A stretch of DNA of 64,000 nt from UBA940 sp045613745. GTDB lineage: Bacteria; Bacteroidota; Bacteroidia; Bacteroidales; Rikenellaceae. The position numbers and the translations under genes are program-made. The stretch covers positions 131,214 through 195,213 of the forward strand of contig JAZLBP010000010.1 in assembly GCA_045613745.1 (NCBI GenBank), read 5' to 3'. Below are positions 39,086-47,672 of this stretch, piece after piece; position 1 is the stretch's first letter, and every line of letters starts with the position of its first letter. The notes beneath the pieces were generated by a model. That model was not told where the DNA came from. It did no database searches and saw only the letters and a program-made list of their open reading frames with translations.

Positions 39086-39511
39086 TTACTCGACAACGGT
39101 TATACCCATACTGCGAGCAGTACCGGCTACCATGCTCATTGCCGACTCAATAGTGAAACAGTTCAAATCGCTCATTTTGCTCTCAGCGATGGCACGTACT
39201 TGTTCCCAAGTAACTTGACCAACTTTCGAACGGTTAGGCTCTTTCGAACCCGAGCTGATTTTAGCAGCCTCTTTGAGTTGGATGGCTACGGGCGGTTGTT
39301 TAACGACGAAATCAAACGATTTGTCGCTGTACACCGTGATAATTACGGGCAATACTTTACCTGCCGACTCCTGTGTACGTGCATTGAATTGTTTGCAGAA
39401 GTCCATGATGTTGACTCCTTTCGAACCCAATGCAGGTCCAACGGGGGGCGAAGGATTAGCGGCACCACCTTTAATCTGCAACTTAATAAATGCAGCAATT
39501 TCTTTTGCCAT
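39086..39511 (-). CDS. rplK: Ribosomal protein uL11
   Basis: A 141-residue protein of the GTPase-associated centre. It has the N-terminal Pro-rich domain KLQIKGGAANPSPPVGPALGSKGVNIMDFCKQFN and the C-terminal rRNA-binding part ESKMSDLNCFTIESAMSMVAGTARSMGI. The length is standard. It lies 16 bp downstream of nusG. Confidence 0.98.
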   Translation of the reverse strand: MAKEIAAFIKLQIKGGAANPSPPVGPALGSKGVNIMDFCKQFNARTQESAGKVLPVIITVYSDKSFDFVVKQPPVAIQLKEAAKISSGSKEPNRSKVGQVTWEQVRAIAESKMSDLNCFTIESAMSMVAGTARSMGITVVE

Positions 39512-39527
39512 AATCTTTCCTGGTTAA

Positions 39528-40169
39528 TTATTCTTTTTCTACTTGTGTGAAGCTCAACTCCATAGGAGTCTTGCGACCAAATATCTTCACTGAAACGGTG
39601 ACTTTCTTGCGATCAGCATCGATGCTGTCAACAACACCGGGGAAACCTGAGAAGGGTCCATCGGTAACTTTGACAGTCTCGCCAACACAGTAAAGTACTT
39701 CCATCTCCTCCTCGCCTGCACTGATTTCGTCGACACGGCCGAGTATCCTGCTTACCTCCTGAGGGCGCAGTGGGGTAGCATTCATTTTCTTGTTGTCCTC
39801 TTTGGTGTCTCCGAGGAAGCCCAGTACATTCGGGGTGTTGCGAAGGATATATGGAACATCGCCTGTAAAGATGCACTCGACCAATACGTAACCGGGGTAC
39901 GATACACGCTCCTTGCTTACTTTCTTACCGTTACGAACGGTAAAGACTTTTTCGGTTGGGATAAGTACCTGAAAAATACGGTCTTCGAGGTGAAGGTGAC
40001 GGATCTCGGACTCAATATACTCCTTAACCTTATTCTCCTTACCACCGATAGCCCGTACTACATACCAAGCCGGCTCTGCCTTTTGCTCTACTTGCTCCTT
40101 GTTGAGTTTTGCACGCTCCTCTTGGGGAAGCGCTTTCAGCTCACTTGCGGGCACTTTAATCTCTGTCAT
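39528..40169 (-). CDS. nusG: Transcription termination/antitermination factor NusG
   Basis: A 213-residue RNA polymerase-binding factor. The NGN domain starts at AEPAWYVVRAIGGKENKVKEYIE (~33) and contains YPGYVLVE. The KOW domain (~150-213) has GETVKVTDGPFSGFPGVVDSIDADRKKVTVSVKIFGR. A charged N-terminal extension of ~30 residues (KVPASELKALPQEERAKLNK) is longer than in most NusG proteins. It lies 31 bp after secE. Confidence 0.96.
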   Translation of the reverse strand: MTEIKVPASELKALPQEERAKLNKEQVEQKAEPAWYVVRAIGGKENKVKEYIESEIRHLHLEDRIFQVLIPTEKVFTVRNGKKVSKERVSYPGYVLVECIFTGDVPYILRNTPNVLGFLGDTKEDNKKMNATPLRPQEVSRILGRVDEISAGEEEMEVLYCVGETVKVTDGPFSGFPGVVDSIDADRKKVTVSVKIFGRKTPMELSFTQVEKE

Positions 40170-40200
40170 ATCTACGTTAAACTAAATATGAAAGGGTTAA

Positions 40201-40392
40201 TTAATAGAGCAGGCTGTAAATGGCCTTCATCAGGTTCTCGAACGCCAAGTCAATAACCTCGATACCAAGTGCGATGATTATGGAAGCTACCATCACAACA
40301 ATGGTCGACGATTGAAGACTTTTCATCGACGGCCAAGCTACCTTCTGTACAAGTTCTTTATAGGATTCTTTGATGTAATTTATCAGTTTCAT
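40201..40392 (-). CDS. secE: Preprotein translocase subunit SecE
   Basis: A 63-residue single-TM form of SecE: an N-terminal amphipathic helix (MKLINYIKESYKELVQKVAWPSMKSLQ) with the conserved KVxWP, then the TM segment SSTIVVMVASIIIALGIEVIDLAF. It is part of the SecYEG channel. ATG 40392 is chosen; the longer frame would run into tRNA-Trp. Confidence 0.95.
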   Translation of the reverse strand: MKLINYIKESYKELVQKVAWPSMKSLQSSTIVVMVASIIIALGIEVIDLAFENLMKAIYSLLY

Positions 40393-40416
40393 AACTGCTT
40401 TCTTCTCTTTAACAAG

Positions 40417-40487
40417 CAGGAGCAGAGAGATTCGAACTCCCATCAACGGTTTTGGAGACCGCTATTCTACCCTTGAACTATGCTCCT
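40417..40487 (-). tRNA. tRNA-Trp (CCA)
   Basis: A 71-nt cloverleaf with CCA in loop CTCCAAA, acceptor AGGAGCA/TGCTCCT and T-loop GTTCGAATC. It lies between tuf and secE, the usual bacterial position. Confidence 0.96.
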
Positions 40488-40491
40488 AAAT

Positions 40492-40517
40492 TGCAGGGTC
40501 CTTTTACAGACCCTGCG
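40492..40517 (-). other. Hairpin between tuf and tRNA-Trp
   Basis: Stem GCAGGGTC/GACCCTGC with a 10-nt loop directly after the tuf stop. It lacks a U-tract, so it is more likely a processing or stabilising hairpin than a full terminator. Confidence 0.5.
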
Positions 40518-40534
40518 CGGGTATATTCAATAAA

Positions 40535-41719
40535 TTATTGAACGATTTTGGTTACTTGACCAGCACCTACGGTACGACCACCCTCACGGATTGCGAAACG
40601 CAGACCCTCGTTGATAGCTACGGGGTAGATCAGTTTCACGTTGATCGATACGTTGTCACCGGGCATTACCATATCTACACCCTCGGGCAGGCTAACCTCA
40701 CCGGTTACGTCCATAGTACGGAGATAGAATTGGGGACGGTATTTGTTGTGGTAAGGAGCGTGACGACCACCCTCTTCTTTCTTCAGGATGTAAACCTCAG
40801 CGGTAAACTCAGTGTGGGGAGTAATCGAACCGGGTTTAGCAACAACCATACCACGTTTAACGTCTTTCTTGTCGATACCACGCATCAGCAGACCTACGTT
40901 GTCACCAGCCTCACCCGAATCGAGCAGCTTACGGAACATCTCAACACCGGTACAAGTCGAAGTCAGAGTCTTCTCATCCAGACCGATAATCTCTACGGGG
41001 TCACCAACTTTGATAACACCAGTCTCGATACGACCAGTAAGTACGGTACCACGACCAGTGATCGAGAATACGTCCTCAACAGGCATCAAGAAGGGTTTCT
41101 CGTTCTCACGAGGAGGAATGGGAATGAACTCGTCAACAGCGTTCATCAGCTCCATAATTTTCTCCTCCCAAGTGGGCTCACCATTCAGACCACCGAGAGC
41201 CGAACCACGGATAACGGGGCTGTTCTCATCGAAGTCGTATTTTGCGAGCAGGTCACGAACCTCCATCTCAACGAGGTCGAGCATCTCTGCATCGTCAACC
41301 ATATCACATTTGTTCAAGAAAACAACGATGCGGGGAACGTTTACTTGTTTTGCCAACAGAACGTGCTCGTTGGTTTGGGGCATAGGACCATCAGTAGCAG
41401 CTACTACGAGGATTGCACCGTCCATTTGAGCAGCACCAGTTACCATGTTCTTTACATAGTCGGCGTGGCCGGGGCAGTCTACGTGAGCGTAGTGACGGCT
41501 AGCGGTTTGATACTCAACGTGAGCAGTGTTAATGGTGATACCACGCTCTTTCTCCTCGGGTGCGTTGTCGATCGAGTCGAACGAACGGAGCTCCGAAAGA
41601 CCTTTGTTTGCGAGAACAGTGGTGATAGCTGCAGTAAGGGTAGTTTTACCGTGGTCAACGTGACCGATGGTACCAATGTTTACGTGCGGCTTACTTCTGT
41701 CAAATTTTTCTTTTGCCAT
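40535..41719 (-). CDS. tuf: Elongation factor Tu
   Basis: A 394-residue GTPase that delivers aminoacyl-tRNA to the ribosome. G1 is GHVDHGKTT, the switch I region RGITINTAHVEYQ, G3 DCPGHADY, G4 NKCD, and G5 GSALGG. Domains II and III include TGRGTVLTGRIETGVIKVGD and the C-terminal REGGRTVGAGQVTKIVQ. The upstream tRNA-Thr-Tyr-Gly cluster and downstream tRNA-Trp/secE/nusG match the classical tufB neighbourhood. Confidence 0.98.
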   Translation of the reverse strand: MAKEKFDRSKPHVNIGTIGHVDHGKTTLTAAITTVLANKGLSELRSFDSIDNAPEEKERGITINTAHVEYQTASRHYAHVDCPGHADYVKNMVTGAAQMDGAILVVAATDGPMPQTNEHVLLAKQVNVPRIVVFLNKCDMVDDAEMLDLVEMEVRDLLAKYDFDENSPVIRGSALGGLNGEPTWEEKIMELMNAVDEFIPIPPRENEKPFLMPVEDVFSITGRGTVLTGRIETGVIKVGDPVEIIGLDEKTLTSTCTGVEMFRKLLDSGEAGDNVGLLMRGIDKKDVKRGMVVAKPGSITPHTEFTAEVYILKKEEGGRHAPYHNKYRPQFYLRTMDVTGEVSLPEGVDMVMPGDNVSINVKLIYPVAINEGLRFAIREGGRTVGAGQVTKIVQ

Positions 41720-41783
41720 GAGTGAAAAATATTAAAAATTTATAAAGTTTTTCTTTGTTCTTCTTGCGCAGTTTCTCATACAA

Positions 41784-41823
41784 ACAACTACGTGACACAT
41801 CCTCTTATGCATCACATAGTTGC
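41784..41823 (-). other. Imperfect hairpin in tuf leader
   Basis: Arms CAACTACGTGACACAT and ATGCATCACATAGTTG pair at 13 of 16 positions around a 6-nt loop, between tRNA-Gly and tuf. It is probably an mRNA leader or tRNA-processing structure. Confidence 0.4.
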
Positions 41824-41833
41824 GTTGTTTTAG

Positions 41834-41906
41834 AGCGGAAGACGAGGCTCAAACTCGCGACCCTTAGCTTGGAAGGCTAATGCTCTATCAACTGAGCTAC
41901 TTCCGC
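41834..41906 (-). tRNA. tRNA-Gly (TCC)
   Basis: A 73-nt cloverleaf: acceptor GCGGAAG/CTTCCGC, anticodon loop CTTCCAA, D-arm TAGCTCAGTTGATAGAGC. Confidence 0.97.
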
Positions 41907-41943
41907 AAAAAACGACACAGCCTCGCGGCCGGTCGTAACTTTG

Positions 41944-42026
41944 TGGGAGAAGATGGATTCGAACCACCGAAGGCGTAAGCCAGCAGATTTACAGTCTGCC
42001 CCATTTGGCCACTCTGGTATTCTCCC
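41944..42026 (-). tRNA. tRNA-Tyr (GTA)
   Basis: An 83-nt class II tRNA with a long variable arm: acceptor GGGAGAA/TTCTCCC, anticodon loop CTGTAAA, T-loop GGTTCGAATCC. Confidence 0.97.
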
Positions 42027-42047
42027 AAAACTATTTTCTAAAAGCTG

Positions 42048-42121
42048 AGCCGATGGAGGGATTCGAACCCCCGACCAGCTGATTACAAATCAGCTGCTCT
42101 GGCCAACTGAGCTACATCGGC
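42048..42121 (-). tRNA. tRNA-Thr (TGT)
   Basis: A 74-nt cloverleaf: acceptor GCCGATG/CATCGGC, anticodon loop TTTGTAA, D-arm TAGCTCAGTTGGCCAGAGC. First gene of the tRNA-tuf transcript. Confidence 0.97.
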
Positions 42122-42140
42122 ATTTGTCGTTTTCGGAGTG

Positions 42141-42171
42141 CAAATATATGCACTTTATTTTAAACTACCAA
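42141..42171 (-). promoter_or_regulatory. Promoter of tRNA-Thr/Tyr/Gly-tuf operon
   Basis: Minus-strand TATATTTG (42141-42148) and TTG (42169-42171) spaced by 20 bp. The start of tRNA-Thr is 20 bp downstream of the -7 element. Confidence 0.78.
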
Positions 42172-42341
42172 ATACAACCGATATTTTTTTTAGTTTTCTT
42201 GCGGAATAGTCGAAGAACCACTGATTCACCGCCCGAATTAAACTCGCTTGGCAAATCGACCACAAATGTACAACTATTTTGCGGATTACAAAATAGTAGA
42301 CTGCTTTTTTTGCAAAAAAAACTCACAAATAGCTCTGAGGC

Positions 42342-43439
42342 CTACCTCTTGGTGTTTGGCTTCGACACACACAGGCGTTGCTGGCGATCGGCCACAAAGC
42401 GGGCGAAGCGGTGGTACAGAGCAACGTCATCGGCATTGGGCGAGTTTTTGAGTTCCCACAGCGCGCCTTCGTCCTGGTAGTAGGCAATCGGGCCGTCGGC
42501 CATACCCGTTTCGGTGAACACCTCCATATAATCCACAAGGCGGTCGGAGCAGTCGGGGTCAGGAGTGGAGGCCTTGACGGCGTGCATATCGTACTCCAGT
42601 TCCATAAACATATCGTGCTCCTTGGCAAACTTCACAGCATCGTAGAGTCGCTCGCGATAGACAACCCTGCGCGGAAAGGCGTAGTTGGGTTGGTAGTAGG
42701 CGGCATCGAATCCCATCTGCTTCCACTCGGCGGCACCTGCAGCATTATAATAAGGTATCCAGATGGTCTTCATTCCGAGGCTGCGGATGTGGGCAGTGAG
42801 TGTGGGTAGCATAGTAAGTCCCGAGTTCTTGTCCTCGGCCAGCCAGTAGAATCCCGCCAGCGAGAGGTTCTTAAACTTTTCCTGCGCAAAACGCTCGCGC
42901 ACCATATCGATAAACCAGTGGCACGCCTCAATGCGATCGGCGGTGGAGTGGAAGTCGAGGGCGCGGCCGTTAAGTTCGCCCCAGTTGGTTTGGTCCTCGG
43001 TGGGCACGGGGATAAACATCACCACCTGACGTTTGTATTTAGGGCGACCAATCTCGCGCGCTACCTCTTCGAGTGCATTGTCGAGGTTGCGCACCGGAAC
43101 TTGGAGCATAGTATCCACAATCTGTACCCAGTCGGCTTTGGTTGTACCGATTTCGTTGCGGGGGTGGGTCGGGCGGAAAGCGGGCTCGAAGAAGCGACCC
43201 GTGCCGGTGTGGAGCTCGAGCAGCAGGAAGGTATCGAACAGATAGTGAGTCTGCCCCGTCGAGTCGGTATAGGCTACGTGGGTGCGCGCCCAATCCTCGT
43301 CCCAAGCGATGGAGCGATAGCGGCTGCCGTAATAGACAAGATCCACGTCGTGCATATTGGCAACGTTTCGGGGGCGTGCGGCAGAGGCCGAAATGAGCGC
43401 AGACAGAGTCGCAATCAGTAGCAGGAAAAGGCGTTTCAT
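42342..43439 (-). CDS. DUF4855 domain secreted protein
   Basis: A 365-residue protein with a signal peptide (MKRLFLLLIATLSALISASA). The body matches the DUF4855 family: NVANMHDVDLVYYG, NLSLAGFYWLAEDK and LGMKTIWIPYYNAAGAAEWKQMGFDAAYYQPNYAF. In this family a (beta/alpha)8-like hydrolase fold is suspected but activity is unknown. Acidic residues in MFMELEYDMHAV are candidate catalytic or binding positions. ATG 43439 is chosen; the open frame continues upstream through non-coding sequence. It is monocistronic. Confidence 0.85.
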   Translation of the reverse strand: MKRLFLLLIATLSALISASAARPRNVANMHDVDLVYYGSRYRSIAWDEDWARTHVAYTDSTGQTHYLFDTFLLLELHTGTGRFFEPAFRPTHPRNEIGTTKADWVQIVDTMLQVPVRNLDNALEEVAREIGRPKYKRQVVMFIPVPTEDQTNWGELNGRALDFHSTADRIEACHWFIDMVRERFAQEKFKNLSLAGFYWLAEDKNSGLTMLPTLTAHIRSLGMKTIWIPYYNAAGAAEWKQMGFDAAYYQPNYAFPRRVVYRERLYDAVKFAKEHDMFMELEYDMHAVKASTPDPDCSDRLVDYMEVFTETGMADGPIAYYQDEGALWELKNSPNADDVALYHRFARFVADRQQRLCVSKPNTKR

Positions 43440-43570
43440 ATATATAATATATTTTAAAGGTATAGAATCGTTCCGCGGAATCAACCAAAGGAGGTCAGAA
43501 CAGACGGCACGCTCCACTACAAATTTAAAACTTTTTTCGGAGTTTTCTTGCATCGAAATAAAATATCCTC

Positions 43571-43578
43571 TACTTTTG
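43571..43578 (+). promoter_or_regulatory. -7 element of tRNA-Gln
   Basis: TACTTTTG ending 9 bp before the tRNA. Confidence 0.65.
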
Positions 43579-43587
43579 CGCCCACAT

Positions 43588-43658
43588 TGAGCTATGGTGT
43601 AATGGTAACACAACAGTCTCTGGATCTGTTTTTCTTGGTTCAAGTCCGAGTAGCTCAA
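43588..43658 (+). tRNA. tRNA-Gln (CTG)
   Basis: A 71-nt cloverleaf: acceptor TGAGCTA/TAGCTCA, anticodon loop CTCTGGA (CTG), T-arm TTGGTTCAAGTCCGA. The last anticodon-stem pair is a T-T mismatch. Confidence 0.92.
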
Positions 43659-43669
43659 CACCCCAAGGG

Positions 43670-43698
43670 GCCGTCCACTGCGACGGCTCTTTTTTTTG
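43670..43698 (+). terminator. Intrinsic terminator of tRNA-Gln
   Basis: Stem GCCGTC/GACGGC with a 6-nt loop, then a run of T residues. Confidence 0.88.
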
Positions 43699-43741
43699 TG
43701 GGGTAAGGCAAGCGGCGTTCCCCCACCCGACCCTCGGGCAC

Positions 43742-43777
43742 AAAAAAGGTGGTCATCCCTTAAAGGACAACCACCTC
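43742..43777 (-). terminator. Intrinsic terminator of DUF2147 gene
   Basis: Minus-strand stem AGGTGGT...ACCACCT with an inner TCC/GGA pairing and six T residues. Confidence 0.85.
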
Positions 43778-43796
43778 AACTCAATGGGCAGGATAA

Positions 43797-44252
43797 TTAC
43801 TCCTCTATACGAGTCCAGTACAAAGTTACTCCCAAGCCCATAATGGTACCACGAAGTTTGAGCTTATCGGCAGTCTCAAACTGAGCTGTGGCATTAACTT
43901 TCAGACCTTTGGTGGGGTCATAGATTTTGGCTCCGCCCCACATCTTCTCGGCAGCGTCATAGCGCAGACCCTCAACCAGCAGGATGTTATCCACATCCAC
44001 ATTGCGAAGGGCTTTGTCGGGATTCTTCACATCCTTACGTTTGTTGCCGTTCTCGTCGTAGGGGTTCTCAACCCAAATTACTCGTGCGTCATAGGTTCCG
44101 TCGGCTTGTTTGGTCACTCGCACTTTACTCTTACTTCCGCCGCGGTCTGTGAGGTATGTTCCAACGATTTCATCAGCCTTGGTGTTAAGACCTTGACCGA
44201 ACGCCACCATAGTCATCATAACTGCACAGATTGTCAAAAAAAATCTTTTCAT
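43797..44252 (-). CDS. DUF2147 family secreted protein
   Basis: A 151-residue protein with a signal peptide (MKRFFLTICAVMMTMVAFGQ). The core IVGTYLTDRGGSKSKVRVTKQADGTYDARVIWVEN...LRNVDVDNILLVEGLRYDAAEKMWGGAKIYDPTKGL is typical of DUF2147, a lipocalin-like beta-barrel family of unknown function in Proteobacteria and Bacteroidota. It ends LRGTIMGLGVTLYWTRIEE. A TATCTTTG -7 element (44282-44289, minus) precedes it. It is a single gene with its own terminator. Confidence 0.9.
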   Translation of the reverse strand: MKRFFLTICAVMMTMVAFGQGLNTKADEIVGTYLTDRGGSKSKVRVTKQADGTYDARVIWVENPYDENGNKRKDVKNPDKALRNVDVDNILLVEGLRYDAAEKMWGGAKIYDPTKGLKVNATAQFETADKLKLRGTIMGLGVTLYWTRIEE

Positions 44253-44281
44253 AAGATGTTTGTTTTAGTGAATTTCACCAG

Positions 44282-44289
44282 CAAAGATA
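44282..44289 (-). promoter_or_regulatory. -7 element of DUF2147 gene
   Basis: Minus-strand TATCTTTG, 29 bp upstream of the ATG at 44252. Confidence 0.6.
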
Positions 44290-44313
44290 GTGGATTCTTC
44301 CGAAAAATCCAAA

Positions 44314-47160
44314 CTACAAGGGGATACCCAAGTTGACATAGGTCAACACACCACGTCGATCGGAGGGCTTGGCAACGGTCAGTGTAATGGAGGTTGTCGA
44401 GCTGGCATTCATACGGATGGGCACCACATCCAGCGACACACTGCCGCCATAGGAGTAGAGGTTGTGCCAAGCATCATCAAATGTCTGGTAATGAGCATAA
44501 TCCACGAAAGCCCCAACACGAATACGACGCAAGAACAGAATACCCGGAACACCCCAATCGGGATAGGCCACGGGGAGTTTGTAGTCCAGCGAAGTGCCTA
44601 TATACTGCTTGGGCGAGAAGTTAAACTCGGCGCCACGCGGGAAAACATCCTTGACACGGAAGCCGAAAAGTCCATCGCCGGGCGAGGCCTGATAGGAGAA
44701 TTGCAATTGGGTGCTGTGGTGTGCAGCAGCGCCAGGCAGATAACCGCGCGCGCTGACCAGATATGTATTGCGGAAGTTGCTATTTACGGGATTCGACACA
44801 AAGGCCGCCTGCAAGGCATAGCCCCACTTGGGCGCAAAGTCGCGGTGAGCCAAACGCACTTGATCGGCATAGCCAAGCGAGCCTGTCAGACGATAGACAC
44901 CCGTAACGGGGCTGTCGCCCTGATAGAACATATCGTTGGTATAGCTAAATCCCAGCGAGGGGGTCAGTTGGCGCAGGTGGTAACCCGAGCCGAGCCACAA
45001 GGGTTGCGACACTGCAAGTGACACATTCAGAGCCTGTTTAAGCATCGGTAGAGGAGCGCCCTCGGGGCGATTATAGAGCAGTTGATTGCCGCCGCCATAG
45101 GTCGTTGCAAATGAGATTTTCGGGCCCCAGCCACTATAATCAAAGCCCACGCGATAACGGTGGCCAATGGTCTTGCCCCAACCCCAACTTGCGTAGCACA
45201 CCATACTTGACAGCAGGTTTTGCGACATTATGGTAGCGCCCCAATGCAGATCGGGAGCACCTCCGTCAAGCAGCGTCAGGGGATTCATCTCCAACGGCGC
45301 CCAGCTATGCAGATTAATACCATTCAGACTCTTGCGATAGCGGCGAGCGGGAATACGAACTCGCGCCGCAGAATCAACCGCAGGCGTGATAATCACCGAG
45401 TCGAGGTTTATGACATTCCATTTGGTGGTGGGAGGGTTTACAAGATTGACGGGCAGGCGGCGATATGGCTGCTCGGTGCGAGTAGCAAGTTGTTGAACGG
45501 CAAGGTGATATCCCAAGCTGTCGTAGGTTGTGACAACAGCGCGCTCACCCGACGCATCGGGCGTGGGTTGGAACGAGCCGTAGGCTGACTCCGTAAGGCG
45601 GTATTCGGTGCGGGTGGCGAGGTCCAGTGCGTGTGCCTCGTCTTTACCCGAAACAATCGAGCCAAAGTAGAGAGTTCCGCCCTTGGCGCGTAGGTCGCTC
45701 ATAGTGATGAATCGCGGTTCGGTAAGCTCCTCGTAGCCCGACCAATCCTCTTTGAGCGCACCAATCCAGCAGCCTCGCTGATCGACAGCCATAAAGTACA
45801 ATCGGCGAGTGACATCATCCCACGCAAGGCCGCGAATCTCGACATCGGGGGCAAATTCGTAGCAGTGCAGTTCCTTCTCGAATCCGTGGCGGATGGCAAA
45901 ATGGCCGTCGTAACTCCACGTTACATAGCACAAGCGGTCGTCGTCGGTGGGAGTCGGAAAAAAAACCTGATGGGGCGAGGCAACACTATACTTGCGGTTG
46001 CTCGAAATGTCGTAGAAACAGAGCTGGGAGTTCACCCTCTCCTGCCACACCTTCGAGTTGCGATACTCCGTCCAAAAGACTCTGCCATAGCCGATTGCGG
46101 GACGCGAGTTCACAACTCCCGTACGTTTAAGCACACGCTCGCTACCAGTGCGGACGTCGGTTATAACGAGGGCTGAGGTGTTATCTAAATCCTCTTTGAG
46201 CGCAATTACCGTCGAGTCATTGAGCCACTGCGGATGGGAGTATGTGGTATAGGAGTTTGTGGTGGTTGCAATCTTTCGCGCCGAGTCATCGACCTTGGGC
46301 AGCGAGTCCCAGAAGTTCTCCAAGTCATCGAACGTGCGACGCAGGAAGTCTGTACCCCACATACCATAATTCAGGCGGATGTAGATGGCGCGCGGGATGA
46401 GCAGAATGGGGAAGTTGGAGCTAAATCGCGATGTTCGGTCCCAAATGTCCTGTCCAAGGTTTTCGTATCCCCAGCGCGTCATTTGGTAACCCATTTTGTA
46501 GTGGTCGGGGATGTGGTATTTGTAGGAGCCGCAGAACCAGCGGTCCATTTTCCAGCGAGGGGTATCGAAATTGCGCATCGCGCGATACTCCATAGTGAAC
46601 GAGGGTTGCAGCGCGCGGCCATAGGTTGTCATCTGGGTCTCGGCCATAACGGCATCGCCCTCCATAAACCACGGGCCCAATACAAGCGAACTGACAAGCA
46701 GACCCTGCTGACCCAAGATGTAGGAGATAGCCTTGATGGTCGAGCGGTCAACATTGTTGAACTGCACACTGTGGCGGTATTCGTGTGCAATGAGCTGTTT
46801 CATCCACGGCTCGGCAAATCCATCCACACCGGGGAACGAAACCAGCTCGATGCGTTTGGGGGCATAGACAACCATACCGTTCGAGATCATATTCTGCGTC
46901 TGCATAATCACAGGAGTGCGCGCAGGGCCTCGACTGAAACCATAGGAGATATGCGGGCGCAGGGTGTCCATCAGCAACAGAGCGCTGTGGGCATTGCGTT
47001 CCCAATAGGTGGGGTAAATGAGTTGAACACTGTCGGTACGCAGGTGATTCCATTTGATGCTCGACGGCGAGGCACCCCAGCTATAATACTGCGCAACAGC
47101 AGGCAGCACCGACCACAAGGCCAGCGCCACGCACAGCACTATTTTTTTCAGCAGCTTCAC
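44314..47160 (-). CDS. HExxH / beta-propeller / outer membrane barrel fusion protein
   Basis: A 948-residue protein. A signal peptide (~1-23, ends AVAQ) precedes an N-terminal region (~25-250) with HEYRH at 126-130 and a downstream Glu167 in WFMEGDA, a layout like gluzincin metallopeptidases. Residues ~300-590 are TolB-like propeller strands (TTYSHPQWLNDSTVIALKEDL, SRPAIGYGRVFWTEYRNSK, CYVTWSYDGHFAIRHG). Residues ~630-948 form a surface-antigen-like beta-barrel, from LHWGATIMSQNLLSSMVCYASWGWGKT to YVNLGIPL. It is often annotated in Bacteroidales only as hypothetical. Whether it is a protease is unproven. Confidence 0.82.
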   Translation of the reverse strand: MKLLKKIVLCVALALWSVLPAVAQYYSWGASPSSIKWNHLRTDSVQLIYPTYWERNAHSALLLMDTLRPHISYGFSRGPARTPVIMQTQNMISNGMVVYAPKRIELVSFPGVDGFAEPWMKQLIAHEYRHSVQFNNVDRSTIKAISYILGQQGLLVSSLVLGPWFMEGDAVMAETQMTTYGRALQPSFTMEYRAMRNFDTPRWKMDRWFCGSYKYHIPDHYKMGYQMTRWGYENLGQDIWDRTSRFSSNFPILLIPRAIYIRLNYGMWGTDFLRRTFDDLENFWDSLPKVDDSARKIATTTNSYTTYSHPQWLNDSTVIALKEDLDNTSALVITDVRTGSERVLKRTGVVNSRPAIGYGRVFWTEYRNSKVWQERVNSQLCFYDISSNRKYSVASPHQVFFPTPTDDDRLCYVTWSYDGHFAIRHGFEKELHCYEFAPDVEIRGLAWDDVTRRLYFMAVDQRGCWIGALKEDWSGYEELTEPRFITMSDLRAKGGTLYFGSIVSGKDEAHALDLATRTEYRLTESAYGSFQPTPDASGERAVVTTYDSLGYHLAVQQLATRTEQPYRRLPVNLVNPPTTKWNVINLDSVIITPAVDSAARVRIPARRYRKSLNGINLHSWAPLEMNPLTLLDGGAPDLHWGATIMSQNLLSSMVCYASWGWGKTIGHRYRVGFDYSGWGPKISFATTYGGGNQLLYNRPEGAPLPMLKQALNVSLAVSQPLWLGSGYHLRQLTPSLGFSYTNDMFYQGDSPVTGVYRLTGSLGYADQVRLAHRDFAPKWGYALQAAFVSNPVNSNFRNTYLVSARGYLPGAAAHHSTQLQFSYQASPGDGLFGFRVKDVFPRGAEFNFSPKQYIGTSLDYKLPVAYPDWGVPGILFLRRIRVGAFVDYAHYQTFDDAWHNLYSYGGSVSLDVVPIRMNASSTTSITLTVAKPSDRRGVLTYVNLGIPL

Positions 47161-47181
47161 CCCTTATGCAAGTTATGTGAA

Positions 47182-47529
47182 TTAACCTTTTTTGGTGCGA
47201 GAGTAGCCCTCTTTGAGCAGCAGCTCGGTAAGGCGGTCGCGCACATCACCCTGTATAATAATCATACCATCCTTGGCCGAGCCACCCGTACCAAGGCGAC
47301 TTTTGAGCAGTTTACCCAGCGCTTCGAGGTCGTCGTCCGAGCCTTCGAAGCCCGCCACGATGGTTACGGTCTTGCCGCCACGTCCCTTGCGCTCGATTCT
47401 CACGCGCAGATTTTGGCGGTCGGGGGCAAGAGTTTCAACCTCGGGGGTATCATCCTCGGTGGTATATTGAAAGTCAGGCGAGGTGGAGAACACCACACCC
47501 AGACGTGCTTTCCAATCGTTGTTGCTCAT
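47182..47529 (-). CDS. SUI1/eIF1-like translation factor (YciH family)
   Basis: A 115-residue protein. The C-terminal SUI1 domain (~40-112) has LRVRIERKGRGGKTVTIVAGFEGSDDDLEALGKLLKSRLGTGGSAKDGMIIIQGD. The GRGGKTVT loop and GTGGSAKDGxIxxQGD are family hallmarks. YciH-like proteins bind the 30S subunit and influence start-codon fidelity in other bacteria. It lies 21 bp upstream of the barrel protein gene on the same strand, so they may be co-transcribed. Confidence 0.93.
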   Translation of the reverse strand: MSNNDWKARLGVVFSTSPDFQYTTEDDTPEVETLAPDRQNLRVRIERKGRGGKTVTIVAGFEGSDDDLEALGKLLKSRLGTGGSAKDGMIIIQGDVRDRLTELLLKEGYSRTKKG

Positions 47530-47559
47530 AGTTGAAGGATTGTGTTATATAATACGGTA

Positions 47560-47590
47560 CAAAGTTACACTTTTTTTTCAAGCCTTGCAA
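47560..47590 (-). promoter_or_regulatory. Promoter of SUI1 gene
   Basis: Minus-strand TAACTTTG (47560-47567) and TTG (47588-47590) spaced by 20 bp. Confidence 0.7.
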
Positions 47591-47672
47591 CCCGCAAAGT
47601 GGTACATACTTTGCATAAAGGGTCGTTGCAGAAGATTATTTTGCAGGATTATTCAATTAAAATTTAGTGATT

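Noticed and set aside
40393..40446. N-terminal extension of SecE
   Set aside because: It would overlap the 3' end of tRNA-Trp; MKLINYIKES is a normal SecE start.
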